Below are positions 57,526 through 64,000 of a DNA stretch of 64,000 bases, piece by piece. The DNA is from Bradyrhizobium sp. U87765 SZCCT0048 (GTDB taxonomy: Bacteria; Pseudomonadota; Alphaproteobacteria; Rhizobiales; Xanthobacteraceae). The notes under the pieces were generated by a model. The model was not told the DNA's origin and searched no databases. It was given only the letters and a program-made list of their open reading frames with translations. Where the stretch lies: NCBI RefSeq assembly GCF_018131225.1, contig NZ_JAFCMM010000008.1:84068-148067 (forward strand), read 5' to 3'. A program made the translations under genes and the position numbers. Numbering within the stretch: the stretch's first letter is position 1; each line of letters begins with the position of its first letter.

Positions 57526-58242
57526 TCATGGCGCTCCCCCGTCGTCGGCGCGGGCCACAAAAATGCTGCCGGTCGGCTCCGTATCGGCGGCATTGCGCAC
57601 CGGAACGGGCGCGCGGATGTCACCGGATTGCACTTCGGATGACGGCGCGGCGGTAGTTCGCATGTCGGTCGAGCGCGTGACGAACAGCGGAGCCGCGCGC
57701 CAGTCGGGCGGCGGTGGCGGTTCTGGCGCGGGTATTTCGCCCCCGGCCGAACTGCCCAGAACTGGCGCAAGCGCAGCGACATAGGCGCGCGTCTCGGCGG
57801 GCAAGGCACGGCCTGTCGTGCGATGTTCGTCGTAACGGCCAGGACCGGCATTGTAGGCCGCGAGCATCGCGGCGACGTTGCCGTAGCGGTCCCACATTTC
57901 GCGCAGATAAGCCGCACCCGCCATGATGTTGTCGCGTGGGTCGTAAGGATCGCGGCCGAGGCCATGGCGGACGCGCAGGCCCGCCCAAGTGTCGGGCATG
58001 ACCTGCATCAATCCCATCGCTCCGGCCGACGAGATTGCGCGCACGTCGCCCGCGCTCTCGGCGCGGAGCACTGCGCGAATCCAGTGTTCGGGAATACCGA
58101 AACGTTGCGAGGCTTCGGTAATGAAGCCGGCATAGGGATCGGAGGGATTCGCGCGCGCGACGGGTGCGGCTTGCGCCGATACGGCAACCGGACTGACTCC
58201 GACCGCGAGCACGCCAGCCAGCAGCAGACCGGCATATCGCAC
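57526..58242 (-). CDS. Lytic transglycosylase (VirB1-like)
   Basis: A 238-residue SLT-type murein hydrolase that opens the wall for the transfer channel. From the GTG at 58,242 (AGGAAG just upstream) the N-terminus RYAGLLLAGVLAVGVSPVAV then SAQA is a signal peptide. The catalytic Glu is in IRAVLRAESAGDVRAISSAG, followed by GAMGLMQVMPDTWAGL and MLAAYNAGPGRYDEH. A Pro-rich C-terminal tail follows. The open frame extends to 58,446 and beyond, but that part is Arg/Pro-rich and would bury the signal peptide; the start is therefore a judgement. Confidence 0.88.
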   Translation of the reverse strand: MRYAGLLLAGVLAVGVSPVAVSAQAAPVARANPSDPYAGFITEASQRFGIPEHWIRAVLRAESAGDVRAISSAGAMGLMQVMPDTWAGLRVRHGLGRDPYDPRDNIMAGAAYLREMWDRYGNVAAMLAAYNAGPGRYDEHRTTGRALPAETRAYVAALAPVLGSSAGGEIPAPEPPPPPDWRAAPLFVTRSTDMRTTAAPSSEVQSGDIRAPVPVRNAADTEPTGSIFVARADDGGAP

Positions 58243-58451
58243 GATCTTCCTGTCTCTGTTCGACCTCCAGCCTGCCAGCGTGCTCGCTGCGGTCAAGGGC
58301 AAGGCGCGAGCGCCGGCGAGAGGCCGCCCCTGACCTTCGCTGTGCGCGCCGGCCGTCCGGTGGCCGAGCGGGACGACAGGATGAGACGGCCTTGCCGCGA
58401 ACAACGGGATGAGGGTTTTGAACGCGAGGATGACGCAATAGCGCATGGCTT

Positions 58452-58787
58452 TCAGTCCCGCCCGCCACGCGGCTTCGGGCGGTTCCAGTGCAGTGACCAC
58501 GCCGTCTTGTCGTTGCTGTTCTGGAAGAGGTTGGCGCGGATCGGCTGCGGCAAGGCGGGATCGTCGATCACCAGCGAAATGTAATCGCCGGCTTTTTCGC
58601 CGACCTCCTTCCAGCCCGCTCCGACCTCGGGGCCATCTTCGGCCCCATGAAGGACGCGATAGGCGGGCGCGTTGTCCGCATCCGATGGTTCGGCGGGAAC
58701 AATGGTCAGTTCACGGTAAAGGGTGAGCGTATGAACACGGCCGACGAAGGTTTCATTTTCGGCGGTGAATTGACCGATCTGTGGCAT
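58452..58787 (-). CDS. DUF736 family protein
   Basis: A 111-residue DUF736 protein: MPQIGQFTAENETFVGRVHT at the start, VGAGWKEVGEKAGDYISLVI and DDPALPQPIRANLFQ in the second half. The family is common in conjugative elements and plasmids of alphaproteobacteria; the role is unknown. The ATG at 58,787 is chosen because MPQIG is the conserved start. Confidence 0.9.
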   Translation of the reverse strand: MPQIGQFTAENETFVGRVHTLTLYRELTIVPAEPSDADNAPAYRVLHGAEDGPEVGAGWKEVGEKAGDYISLVIDDPALPQPIRANLFQNSNDKTAWSLHWNRPKPRGGRD

Positions 58788-58822
58788 GACAAGTCTCCAA
58801 TGGTTGCAGGTTTCAGGGAGGA

Positions 58823-59368
58823 TTAATGCGTCGGCACGCGCCATTCGTAGCGGCCGTCGCCTTCCTCATCGGTCCAGAGCGGCAGCGCCCGGCCGATGAC
58901 GGAATCTGCGGGGATGGGTCCGAAGTAACGGCCGTCCAGGCTGTCGCGGATCTCCCAATTCATGAGGAAGATTTCGCCGTCGCCGATGACGCGGCAGCCC
59001 TGCCAGACCGGCAGATCGCGGCCGATCCGGTCGCGGTCCAGCGCTTCGCCCATTTCCACGCCATCGACGGTGACGGTGCGGCCAGTGCGGCAAACCCGCT
59101 GTCCGGGCAAACCGAGGACGCGCTTCAGGAGCGGCACGCCGCGCCCGACATAACCGCGCTCGACCATGAAGGCGGCGAGCGGTTCGGGCGGCATGATTGC
59201 GACCAGCTCGGGCACTTCGATCCGCTCGGCGGGTTCGACGGTGTAGAAGCCGATGGGCGCGCTGGCCGTGGCGTTCCAGATCAGTTTCGTAGGCGTCGGG
59301 ATGAACGCGGCGATGGCGACGCCCATCGCCGCAAAATACGTCACCATGACGTAGCCGAACCGTGTCAT
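58823..59368 (-). CDS. traF: Conjugative transfer signal peptidase TraF
   Basis: A 181-residue S26-family peptidase that matures the TrbC pilin. An N-terminal membrane helix (YVMVTYFAAMGVAIAAFIPT) is followed by WNATASAPIGFYTVEPAERI with the catalytic Ser and VPLLKRVLGLPGQRVCRTGR with the Lys; DSLDGRYFGPIPADSVIGRA is the family's C-terminal box. The ATG overlaps the DUF2840 stop (ATGA). Confidence 0.94.
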   Translation of the reverse strand: MTRFGYVMVTYFAAMGVAIAAFIPTPTKLIWNATASAPIGFYTVEPAERIEVPELVAIMPPEPLAAFMVERGYVGRGVPLLKRVLGLPGQRVCRTGRTVTVDGVEMGEALDRDRIGRDLPVWQGCRVIGDGEIFLMNWEIRDSLDGRYFGPIPADSVIGRALPLWTDEEGDGRYEWRVPTH

Positions 59369-59883
59369 GGTTCGATCCTCCGGCGATGGAGCCAGGCGGC
59401 GTGTCGTTCCGGCGTGTAGTCGCGCGGCTCCAGACCGGCGGTCAGGCGGTTGTGGACATGCCGCCAGTGATCGGGCGCGGCGTCGGCCGGATCGAGGCCG
59501 AGCGCTTCCACCGCGTCGATGGCGGCCAGCGCGCGCTGCACCTTCGCCCAGCTATCGAGGCGCAACAGGATGTCGCCGCCGGGGCGGACGAAAGGCAGCG
59601 TCTGGAACGGCTCGCCGCGGCCGATGGCGCGCACGATGTCGATGCGGGAAATCACCGTGCCATGCTCGCCCGCCGCCCAGCGGACGAAGGCGAAGACGCT
59701 TTCCGGCGCGAAGCCGACGAGGCTGCGGCGACGGTCGATGATCTGTTCGTAGCTCTTGCGGCCGAACCGTATCCAGCGCTCGACCTTGCGCTTGTCGAAG
59801 GTCAGTTCGACCAATGTGGTGAAAGGCGCAGGCCCGTCCGGCAGCGGACGGCCGTGCAAGCGGCGGGCCGCGTTGCCGGTCAT
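59365..59883 (-). CDS. DUF2840 domain protein
   Basis: A 172-residue DUF2840 protein: FTTLVELTFDKRKVERWIRF then GRKSYEQIIDRRRSLVGFAP. No membrane segment or enzymatic motif. It always seems to travel with the parA/traF block in such elements. ATGA overlaps connect it to the RHH gene upstream and traF downstream. Confidence 0.88.
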   Translation of the reverse strand: MTGNAARRLHGRPLPDGPAPFTTLVELTFDKRKVERWIRFGRKSYEQIIDRRRSLVGFAPESVFAFVRWAAGEHGTVISRIDIVRAIGRGEPFQTLPFVRPGGDILLRLDSWAKVQRALAAIDAVEALGLDPADAAPDHWRHVHNRLTAGLEPRDYTPERHAAWLHRRRIEP

Positions 59884-60134
59884 ATCGGATCTCCTTCGGT
59901 GGATGGAAATTCGCGCGCGAGCAGGTCGCGCAGCATGTCGGCGACGGTGATGCCGCGCCGGAAAGCCGCGACCTTGATGCGCCCGCGCATCTCGGGCGTG
60001 ATGTCGATCGTCAGGCGAGCGGTGAACGCCTCGCCTGTGGTTTTGCCGGTCTGCGGCGTGTCCGAAGCCTTGATCCAGCTCTCGGGATCGCTCGGCCGGG
60101 ATGCGAAGCGAGGCTTGCCGGGAGCGCGGGTCAT
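59880..60134 (-). CDS. Ribbon-helix-helix partner of ParA
   Basis: An 84-residue basic protein with a C-terminal ribbon-helix-helix-like segment, ARLTIDITPEMRGRIKVAAF then RRGITVADMLRDLLAREFP. It is directly coupled to parA (ATGA), the position of a ParG/ParB-like centromere-binding partner. The function is inferred from place and fold. Confidence 0.75.
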   Translation of the reverse strand: MTRAPGKPRFASRPSDPESWIKASDTPQTGKTTGEAFTARLTIDITPEMRGRIKVAAFRRGITVADMLRDLLAREFPSTEGDPI

Positions 60135-60784
60135 GGCGCGCTCCGCCCGATGCCGAGATGGTCGATCTCCGTGGCAAGCGCGGCGATCTCGCGCGTGGCC
60201 CGGCTGTCGGCGTCGATCTCGCTGGTAAGCCGGCCGGACTGCGCGGCGTCGGCGAAGACGACGCGCTGGCCGATGGTGGCGGCAAGCAAGGGCGGATCGT
60301 GGTCGGCCAGCGTCTCGGCCGTCTCTCGGGCGATGACGGTGCGCGCGCCGCAACGGTTGAGCACGAAACGGGCGACCAGCTCAGGCCTGTAGATGCGCGC
60401 TTCCTTGAGAAGCGCCAGCATTTCGGCCGAGGCCCAACCATCGAAGGGGGATGGCTGCACCGGGATCAACACCAGGTCGGCGGCAAGCAGCGCCGAGCGC
60501 ATCAGAGCTGCGACGCGCGGCGGCCCGTCGATGACAACGTGATCGGCGTCGCGGGCCAGCTCCGGCGCTTCCCGGTGCAAGGTGTCGCGGGCCAGGCCGA
60601 TAGTGCTGAACAGCCTTGGCAGCCCCTCATGGCTGCGTGTCTGCGACCAGTCGAGCGCGGAGCCTTGTGGATCAGCGTCGATCAGCGTGACGCGCTTTCC
60701 CCTTGCGGCCCATTCTCCCGCGAGGTGCAGCGCCAGCGTGGTTTTGCCGACGCCGCCTTTCTGGTTGAGGAGAGCGACGATCAT
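60131..60784 (-). CDS. parA: ParA-family partition ATPase
   Basis: A 217-residue Walker-type partition ATPase: deviant Walker A LNQKGGVGKTTLALHLAGEW, then VTLIDADPQGSALDWSQTR (Walker A') and DADHVVIDGPPRVAALMRSA. No N-terminal HTH, so it is of the short type Ib. It stabilises the excised circular form of the element. The ATG overlaps the repA stop. Confidence 0.93.
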   Translation of the reverse strand: MIVALLNQKGGVGKTTLALHLAGEWAARGKRVTLIDADPQGSALDWSQTRSHEGLPRLFSTIGLARDTLHREAPELARDADHVVIDGPPRVAALMRSALLAADLVLIPVQPSPFDGWASAEMLALLKEARIYRPELVARFVLNRCGARTVIARETAETLADHDPPLLAATIGQRVVFADAAQSGRLTSEIDADSRATREIAALATEIDHLGIGRSAP

Positions 60785-61941
60785 GGCTTCCCTCCCGGTT
60801 CATCATCGAAGGGGAGGTGAACGGCGGCTGGGGAGCCGGAAGTATCTATCGAGACTGGCCGGGAAGATGTTCTGCGGCGATTGCACGACGCGCGATTATG
60901 GGCGCTGCCTGAAGATGTGCGCGTGGTTCTATCCACATCGCGCGCGCGCTCTTCAATGTTAGATTCTTGGTTAGATTCTAAGTTAAGGGCACGATTTCTT
61001 TTTTCTTTTTCATCGGTTACGGCCTGTTTGAGTTCCCGATGGCACGTGCGCGCGGTTCCCGATGGCACAAGGGTCGGGGTTCCTGATGGCACGACGCCAT
61101 CCACAGCTTTTCCACAGGGTTTCCACGGCTCGAACGCGAGCAGGGTGCGGCCACTGACCTCGATCTCAAGGCAAAGCCAATATCCCGGAAGCGGCTGACG
61201 ACGGATGATGTCGCGCAACTCGAAAGCAAAGCGCTTGAAGGGCGAGAGGCTTCCCGACTTCAGGTAGAGGTGACGCAGATCGAACCGCCAGCCTCGCCGC
61301 TGCTTGCCACCATGCTTTCGTACCAGACGATAGAGCCAGCGCTCCAGGCCGCCCGTCAGGTTGAAATAGGTCCGATCGATGGTGAGAACGAGCGCGTCGT
61401 CGAGGACTGCGCTGTAGAACCAGTCCGGCACGATCAGTTCAATGCCTGCCGACCTGCCGCGATGGTCGGTGCGTTCGCGCCATTCGTTGATCCAGGAGAA
61501 GCGATGGCGGCGGCCTTCCGCGGACTGCCGGATCGAGGTCGACACCGTTGTCGACTGGAGCCGATCAAGCCCGGCCTTCAGACGCTGATAGTCGCGCGCG
61601 CCGACACCACGCCGGATGAAGGTCAGTATTTCGTAGGGCGTGGCGGCCATCAGACGCGATGTTGGCAATCCTGCGTCGCGGGCCTCGACGATCTGGCTGG
61701 CCGCCCAGATCAGGATGTCGGCGTCCCAGATGGTGGCCATGCCATGGTCGGGTACGGCTTCGACACGGATCGCGACGCCGCCGGCGACAAAATCGATCGG
61801 GGCTGTCCGGTGAGATTTCGAGAGCGAGAAGAAGGGATAGGCCATGAGATCCTGTGCATCGCGAGGCGAGAAATCGCCCGGAAGCGCCCTGAACAGATCG
61901 AGCTGCCCACGTTCTGATGTTGAGCTTTTGCGCATCGGCAT
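60781..61941 (-). CDS. repA: Replication initiator protein RepA
   Basis: A 386-residue replication initiator of the plasmid RepA type found in Tn4371-like elements. The N-terminal part has LMAYPFFSLSKSHRTAPIDF and MATIWDADILIWAASQIVEA; the winged-helix region is EILTFIRRGVGARDYQRLKA and LDRLQSTTVSTSIRQS; GGLERWLYRLVRKHGGKQRR follows. The C-terminal 100 residues are low-complexity and include a repeated VPSGT. There the DNA carries iteron-like repeats and an AT-rich stretch, which suggests the origin overlaps the gene end. Confidence 0.92.
   Translation of the reverse strand: MPMRKSSTSERGQLDLFRALPGDFSPRDAQDLMAYPFFSLSKSHRTAPIDFVAGGVAIRVEAVPDHGMATIWDADILIWAASQIVEARDAGLPTSRLMAATPYEILTFIRRGVGARDYQRLKAGLDRLQSTTVSTSIRQSAEGRRHRFSWINEWRERTDHRGRSAGIELIVPDWFYSAVLDDALVLTIDRTYFNLTGGLERWLYRLVRKHGGKQRRGWRFDLRHLYLKSGSLSPFKRFAFELRDIIRRQPLPGYWLCLEIEVSGRTLLAFEPWKPCGKAVDGVVPSGTPTLVPSGTARTCHRELKQAVTDEKEKRNRALNLESNQESNIEERARDVDRTTRTSSGSAHNRASCNRRRTSSRPVSIDTSGSPAAVHLPFDDEPGGKP
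60929..61125. other. Candidate replication origin inside the 3' end of repA
   Basis: Three 14-bp direct repeats, GTTCC(C/T)GATGGCAC, begin at 61,032, 61,055 and 61,079, a 23-24 bp period typical of iterons. To the left is a markedly AT-rich stretch (about 60,955-61,015) with GTTAGATTCT twice at a 12-base interval, and a DnaA-box-like CTATCCACA at 60,929. To the right lies TTTTCCACA at 61,108, one mismatch from the DnaA consensus. Confidence 0.6.
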
Positions 61942-61959
61942 GAGGGAGCCGCCTCGCGG

Positions 61960-62232
61960 CTATCGCGCACGACGGGCAACGGGTGCGGTTGCCTGCCGCT
62001 TTGCCGGCTGCACCGCGCCACGCGGATCGGATGTGGACCTGACCGAGCCGCTATCGGCCCAGGCCGTCAGGTCATCGACGGCATAGACGACGCGCCCGCC
62101 GAGTTTCCGGTAGGCGGGGCCGGTGCCATAGGTGCGGTGCTTTTCCAGTGTGCGGGACGACAGGCTCAGGAATTCGGCGGCTTCCTTGGTGCGCAGGTAG
62201 CGTGGCGGAAGGGCGGCGAGATCGGGTCGCAT
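61960..62232 (-). CDS. AlpA-like helix-turn-helix protein
   Basis: A 90-residue MerR/excisionase-fold DNA-binding protein: PPRYLRTKEAAEFLSLSSRT then LEKHRTYGTGPAYRKLGGRV, and VVYAVDDLTAWADS. It ends in a basic tail. The location 18 bases before repA suggests it regulates replication or excision. ATG at 62,232 (MRPDLAALPP). Confidence 0.88.
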   Translation of the reverse strand: MRPDLAALPPRYLRTKEAAEFLSLSSRTLEKHRTYGTGPAYRKLGGRVVYAVDDLTAWADSGSVRSTSDPRGAVQPAKRQATAPVARRAR

Positions 62233-62372
62233 GGATGGGGCCTCCGTGGGTGCGTTGAGGCCGCTGGCGAGCAACGGCTGACGCAGGCCACGATGGCGAA
62301 GGCGGGACGGCGAGTTGCAGTGGGAAGTAAGGGGGGCCTAAAACTCCACACCGGCTGCGAGGCTGGCGCGAA

Positions 62373-62699
62373 TTATGATCGGCGACGATGCCGAAGAAGG
62401 CCGCGATAGCCACCGGCAATCATGGCCTCGGCCCCTTCCAGGAGGCTCATCACGGCATGCCGCTCCGAAGCCGCTTGCCATTCATCGCGGGTGAGTTTGC
62501 CGGTGTGGAAGATTACTTCGGCGATTTCCTTATGGGTGGCGCCGGTCTGCCGCCCATCGAAAGCCTGCAACATGCGCCGCGCACGCGCACGTTGCTGACC
62601 CGTCAACCGCGTGTCTGGCGGGACGGATCGGTGGTGAAGCGAAGCAAGCAGACGGACAATCGCCTTGACGCGATCGAATCCTTCTAGTCCGAGCGGCAC
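62373..62699 (-). CDS. DUF2285 domain protein, 3' part of a split regulator
   Basis: DUF2285 domain: SVPPDTRLTGQQRARARRML then QAFDGRQTGATHKEIAEVIF and AEAMIAGGYRGLL. A GTG at 62,699 gives 108 residues, but the same frame is open and coding-like further upstream to 62,987 (TETPVFWLPEDDAGAVILAP) without any start codon. The upstream part therefore seems to belong to the DUF6499 gene, from which it is separated by a one-base frameshift. Confidence 0.8.
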   Translation of the reverse strand: MPLGLEGFDRVKAIVRLLASLHHRSVPPDTRLTGQQRARARRMLQAFDGRQTGATHKEIAEVIFHTGKLTRDEWQAASERHAVMSLLEGAEAMIAGGYRGLLRHRRRS

Positions 62700-62922
62700 G
62701 ATGGCGACGAGCCCTATATCGACCGGGGCGTCATTCGGCAGAACGAGATGGAGATGATCGCCGCCGCCGAGCGGATGCAGGATGTGATGCGCTTCAGGCC
62801 CGACTCTCTCGTGCGCGTCGGACAGAGCAGTTGCCGCGATTGTGCCATGTGGCAGGATCGGGGGCGCCGGCGCGAGTATGACAGCGCCTGCGTCGTCTTC
62901 GGGAAGCCAGAAAACCGGAGTT

Positions 62923-63147
62923 TCAGTAGCGTTGAGGCTCGGTGGGGCGGCGAAATCGCAGCCCCCAGCGGAGGCTCGCTCGTTTAATCAAAGCCGGGGT
63001 GTGAGTTGCGGCATTTTGCAGAGCATCGAAGTCGCGCTGATAGTCCTGGTTGCGCCTCAACCACTCCCAGCCGACATCGGATGCGTTCAGATGGTCGGTG
63101 TAGTCATAATTCGACGGTGTTCGCCACCGGGATGTGTCGGGAGACAT
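62923..63147 (-). CDS. DUF6499-type transcriptional regulator domain, 5' part of a split regulator
   Basis: A 74-residue frame, MSPDTSRWRTPSNYDYTDHL then NASDVGWEWLRRNQDYQRDF, matches the N-terminal domain usually joined to DUF2285 in one protein of about 250 residues. The frame ends at a stop after RRPTEPQRY. Removing one C from the CCCCC run at 62,962-62,966 (GGGGG in the gene) gives RWGCDFAAPPSLNATETPVF and joins the two parts. This is either a mutation, a sequencing error or a slippage site. Confidence 0.75.
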   Translation of the reverse strand: MSPDTSRWRTPSNYDYTDHLNASDVGWEWLRRNQDYQRDFDALQNAATHTPALIKRASLRWGLRFRRPTEPQRY

Positions 63148-63264
63148 CCTGCCCTCCAGCCTTTTCGCGGTTCTGGTGTGTCGAGGCGAAGACGATTGCC
63201 GGCTCGGGCAAAAGGTGGAAGCCGCATTGCTTGCAATGGGTATTGCGGCCAGCGCATCACCAGA

Positions 63265-63531
63265 TCAGTGGCTTTGTCCTTCACGAACAAGCTGGCGATA
63301 GCCATGGGTGGTCATCCAGCGGGCGCGGGCCAGGTGCCGGTCATGGACATGACGGGCACGTTCGGGGTCGCACTCGGGATCAAGGCCGAAGAGGACACTT
63401 ACGGCTTCACGCCAGTCAGCACCGTCAGCTGCTGCATCCAACAGACGCATGTAGAGCTTCATATGCGCTCGATCGTAGTCGGTGAGCGCAAAGCTTTCCG
63501 GCGGCTCATCCAGAAAGTTGGAATCGGTCAC
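63265..63531 (-). CDS. Conserved small ICE protein
   Basis: An 88-residue soluble protein: MTDSNFLDEPPESFALTDYD then RAHMKLYMRLLDAAADGADW and ERARHVHDRHLARARWMTTH. The type recurs beside DUF2285 regulators in alphaproteobacterial conjugative elements. No function is known to me. An AT-rich promoter-like stretch (about 63,555-63,580) lies upstream. Confidence 0.75.
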   Translation of the reverse strand: MTDSNFLDEPPESFALTDYDRAHMKLYMRLLDAAADGADWREAVSVLFGLDPECDPERARHVHDRHLARARWMTTHGYRQLVREGQSH

Positions 63532-63633
63532 GATGCCCCCTTTGGGATATCTCTATCCGCATAGAAGGAATTTATTAACCACGATGCGACCGAAATCCCA
63601 AGCCTGTTTTCAGGCGAGACCGGGACGTGAGCG

Positions 63634-63891
63634 CTAGAGTGGCGGTGGGGACCGTCGGTGTTTCTCATCGACCAGCAGCACTCCGATACCCTGGTCGGGG
63701 TTCAGGAAGATGATGCCGCTGCTCTCGAACGCCCTGCGAACCTGATCGCGCGTCGTCTCATACACGTCGAGTCTGCTTTCAGACTCGAGGCGTTTGAGCG
63801 CGGTCAGCGATATTCGGGCCTTGTCAGCGAGCGTCTCCTGAGTCCAACCAAGCAGCGCGCGTGCGGCCCGCGATTGTCGGGCGGTGATCAT
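63634..63891 (-). CDS. XRE-family helix-turn-helix regulator
   Basis: An 85-residue Cro/CI-type protein: ITARQSRAARALLGWTQETL then ADKARISLTALKRLESESRL and VRRAFESSGIIFLNPDQGIG. The IIF--- extension after the HTH is common in element-encoded XRE regulators. It is the last gene in the window and likely controls the element's regulatory block; the DNA to 64,000 shows no further gene. Confidence 0.9.
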   Translation of the reverse strand: MITARQSRAARALLGWTQETLADKARISLTALKRLESESRLDVYETTRDQVRRAFESSGIIFLNPDQGIGVLLVDEKHRRSPPPL

Positions 63892-64000
63892 GCATGATCA
63901 CCTCCCATTCGGACCAGCTCTCGCGCCAGAACTACGACTTCTCTATTCGGATCAGGCCGCTAACACGGTCCAATCCCATATCCAATCGTCATTTACATAC

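Noticed and set aside
57188..57529. 113-codon minus-strand frame in the relaxase leader
   Set aside because: It overlaps both neighbouring genes, has no ribosome-binding site and no coding character; better explained as non-coding leader.
61032..61092. CRISPR-like reading of the three 14-bp repeats
   Set aside because: Only three short repeats with 9-10 base gaps inside a coding gene and no cas genes; the spacing fits iterons.

Overview
The window has two parts. Positions 1 to about 22,370 look like the chromosome of a Nitrobacteraceae/Bradyrhizobiaceae-type alphaproteobacterium (Bradyrhizobium, Rhodopseudomonas or Afipia relatives). The evidence is the RegB/RegA (ActS/ActR) redox pair, MmcB, a heme oxygenase, the high GC content and four copies of mosaic palindromic intergenic repeats. 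The genus is an inference; nothing here fixes it.

The chromosomal part holds, in order: the end of regB, regA with a terminator, a heme oxygenase, mmcB, a GGDEF/EAL protein, an MBL-fold hydrolase, a tannase/feruloyl esterase with a 21-bp palindrome upstream, a DHA2 exporter, a class III cyclase next to an epoxide-hydrolase-like protein, YccF, an amidase, a family 3 glycosidase, and a coupled operon of a DUF4173 membrane protein, a response regulator and a histidine kinase.

From the tRNA-Arg(CCG) locus to the right edge the DNA is an integrative and conjugative element. The host tRNA copy at 22,369 has a degenerate 3' half, and a different intact tRNA-Arg(CCG) follows at 22,660. The conjugation backbone (42,733-63,891, minus strand) has the gene order of Tn4371-like elements: XRE, DUF6499/DUF2285 regulator, AlpA-like HTH, repA-parA-RHH-DUF2840-traF, DUF736, lytic transglycosylase, DUF3363 relaxase, traG, CopG, trbBCDEJ-trbK-trbLFGI and DUF2274. 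A plasmid-like replication origin appears to lie inside the 3' end of repA. No integrase is visible, so the other end lies beyond 64,000.

The cargo (22,748-42,631) is a formaldehyde-defence island. On the minus strand, adhC, a VOC protein, fghA, ndh, DUF3422, a 51-aa small gene, uvrB, two tiny ORFs and DUF488 are closely spaced and mostly coupled by stop/start overlaps. They sit behind a large palindrome that resembles a CsoR/FrmR-type operator. Beside them are fdhA, an SDR/LysR pair, frmR with the Pro2/Cys35 sensing residues, and a DksA/YbiI-like protein. On the plus strand are rarA, an NhaA-thioredoxin fusion and a class II uvrA. My reading is that FrmR senses formaldehyde, AdhC/FghA and FdhA oxidise it, Ndh reoxidises the NADH, and UvrB, UvrA2 and RarA deal with DNA adducts and stalled forks. 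The nhaA fusion looks like a later insertion between two diverged copies of the rarA-uvrA junction.
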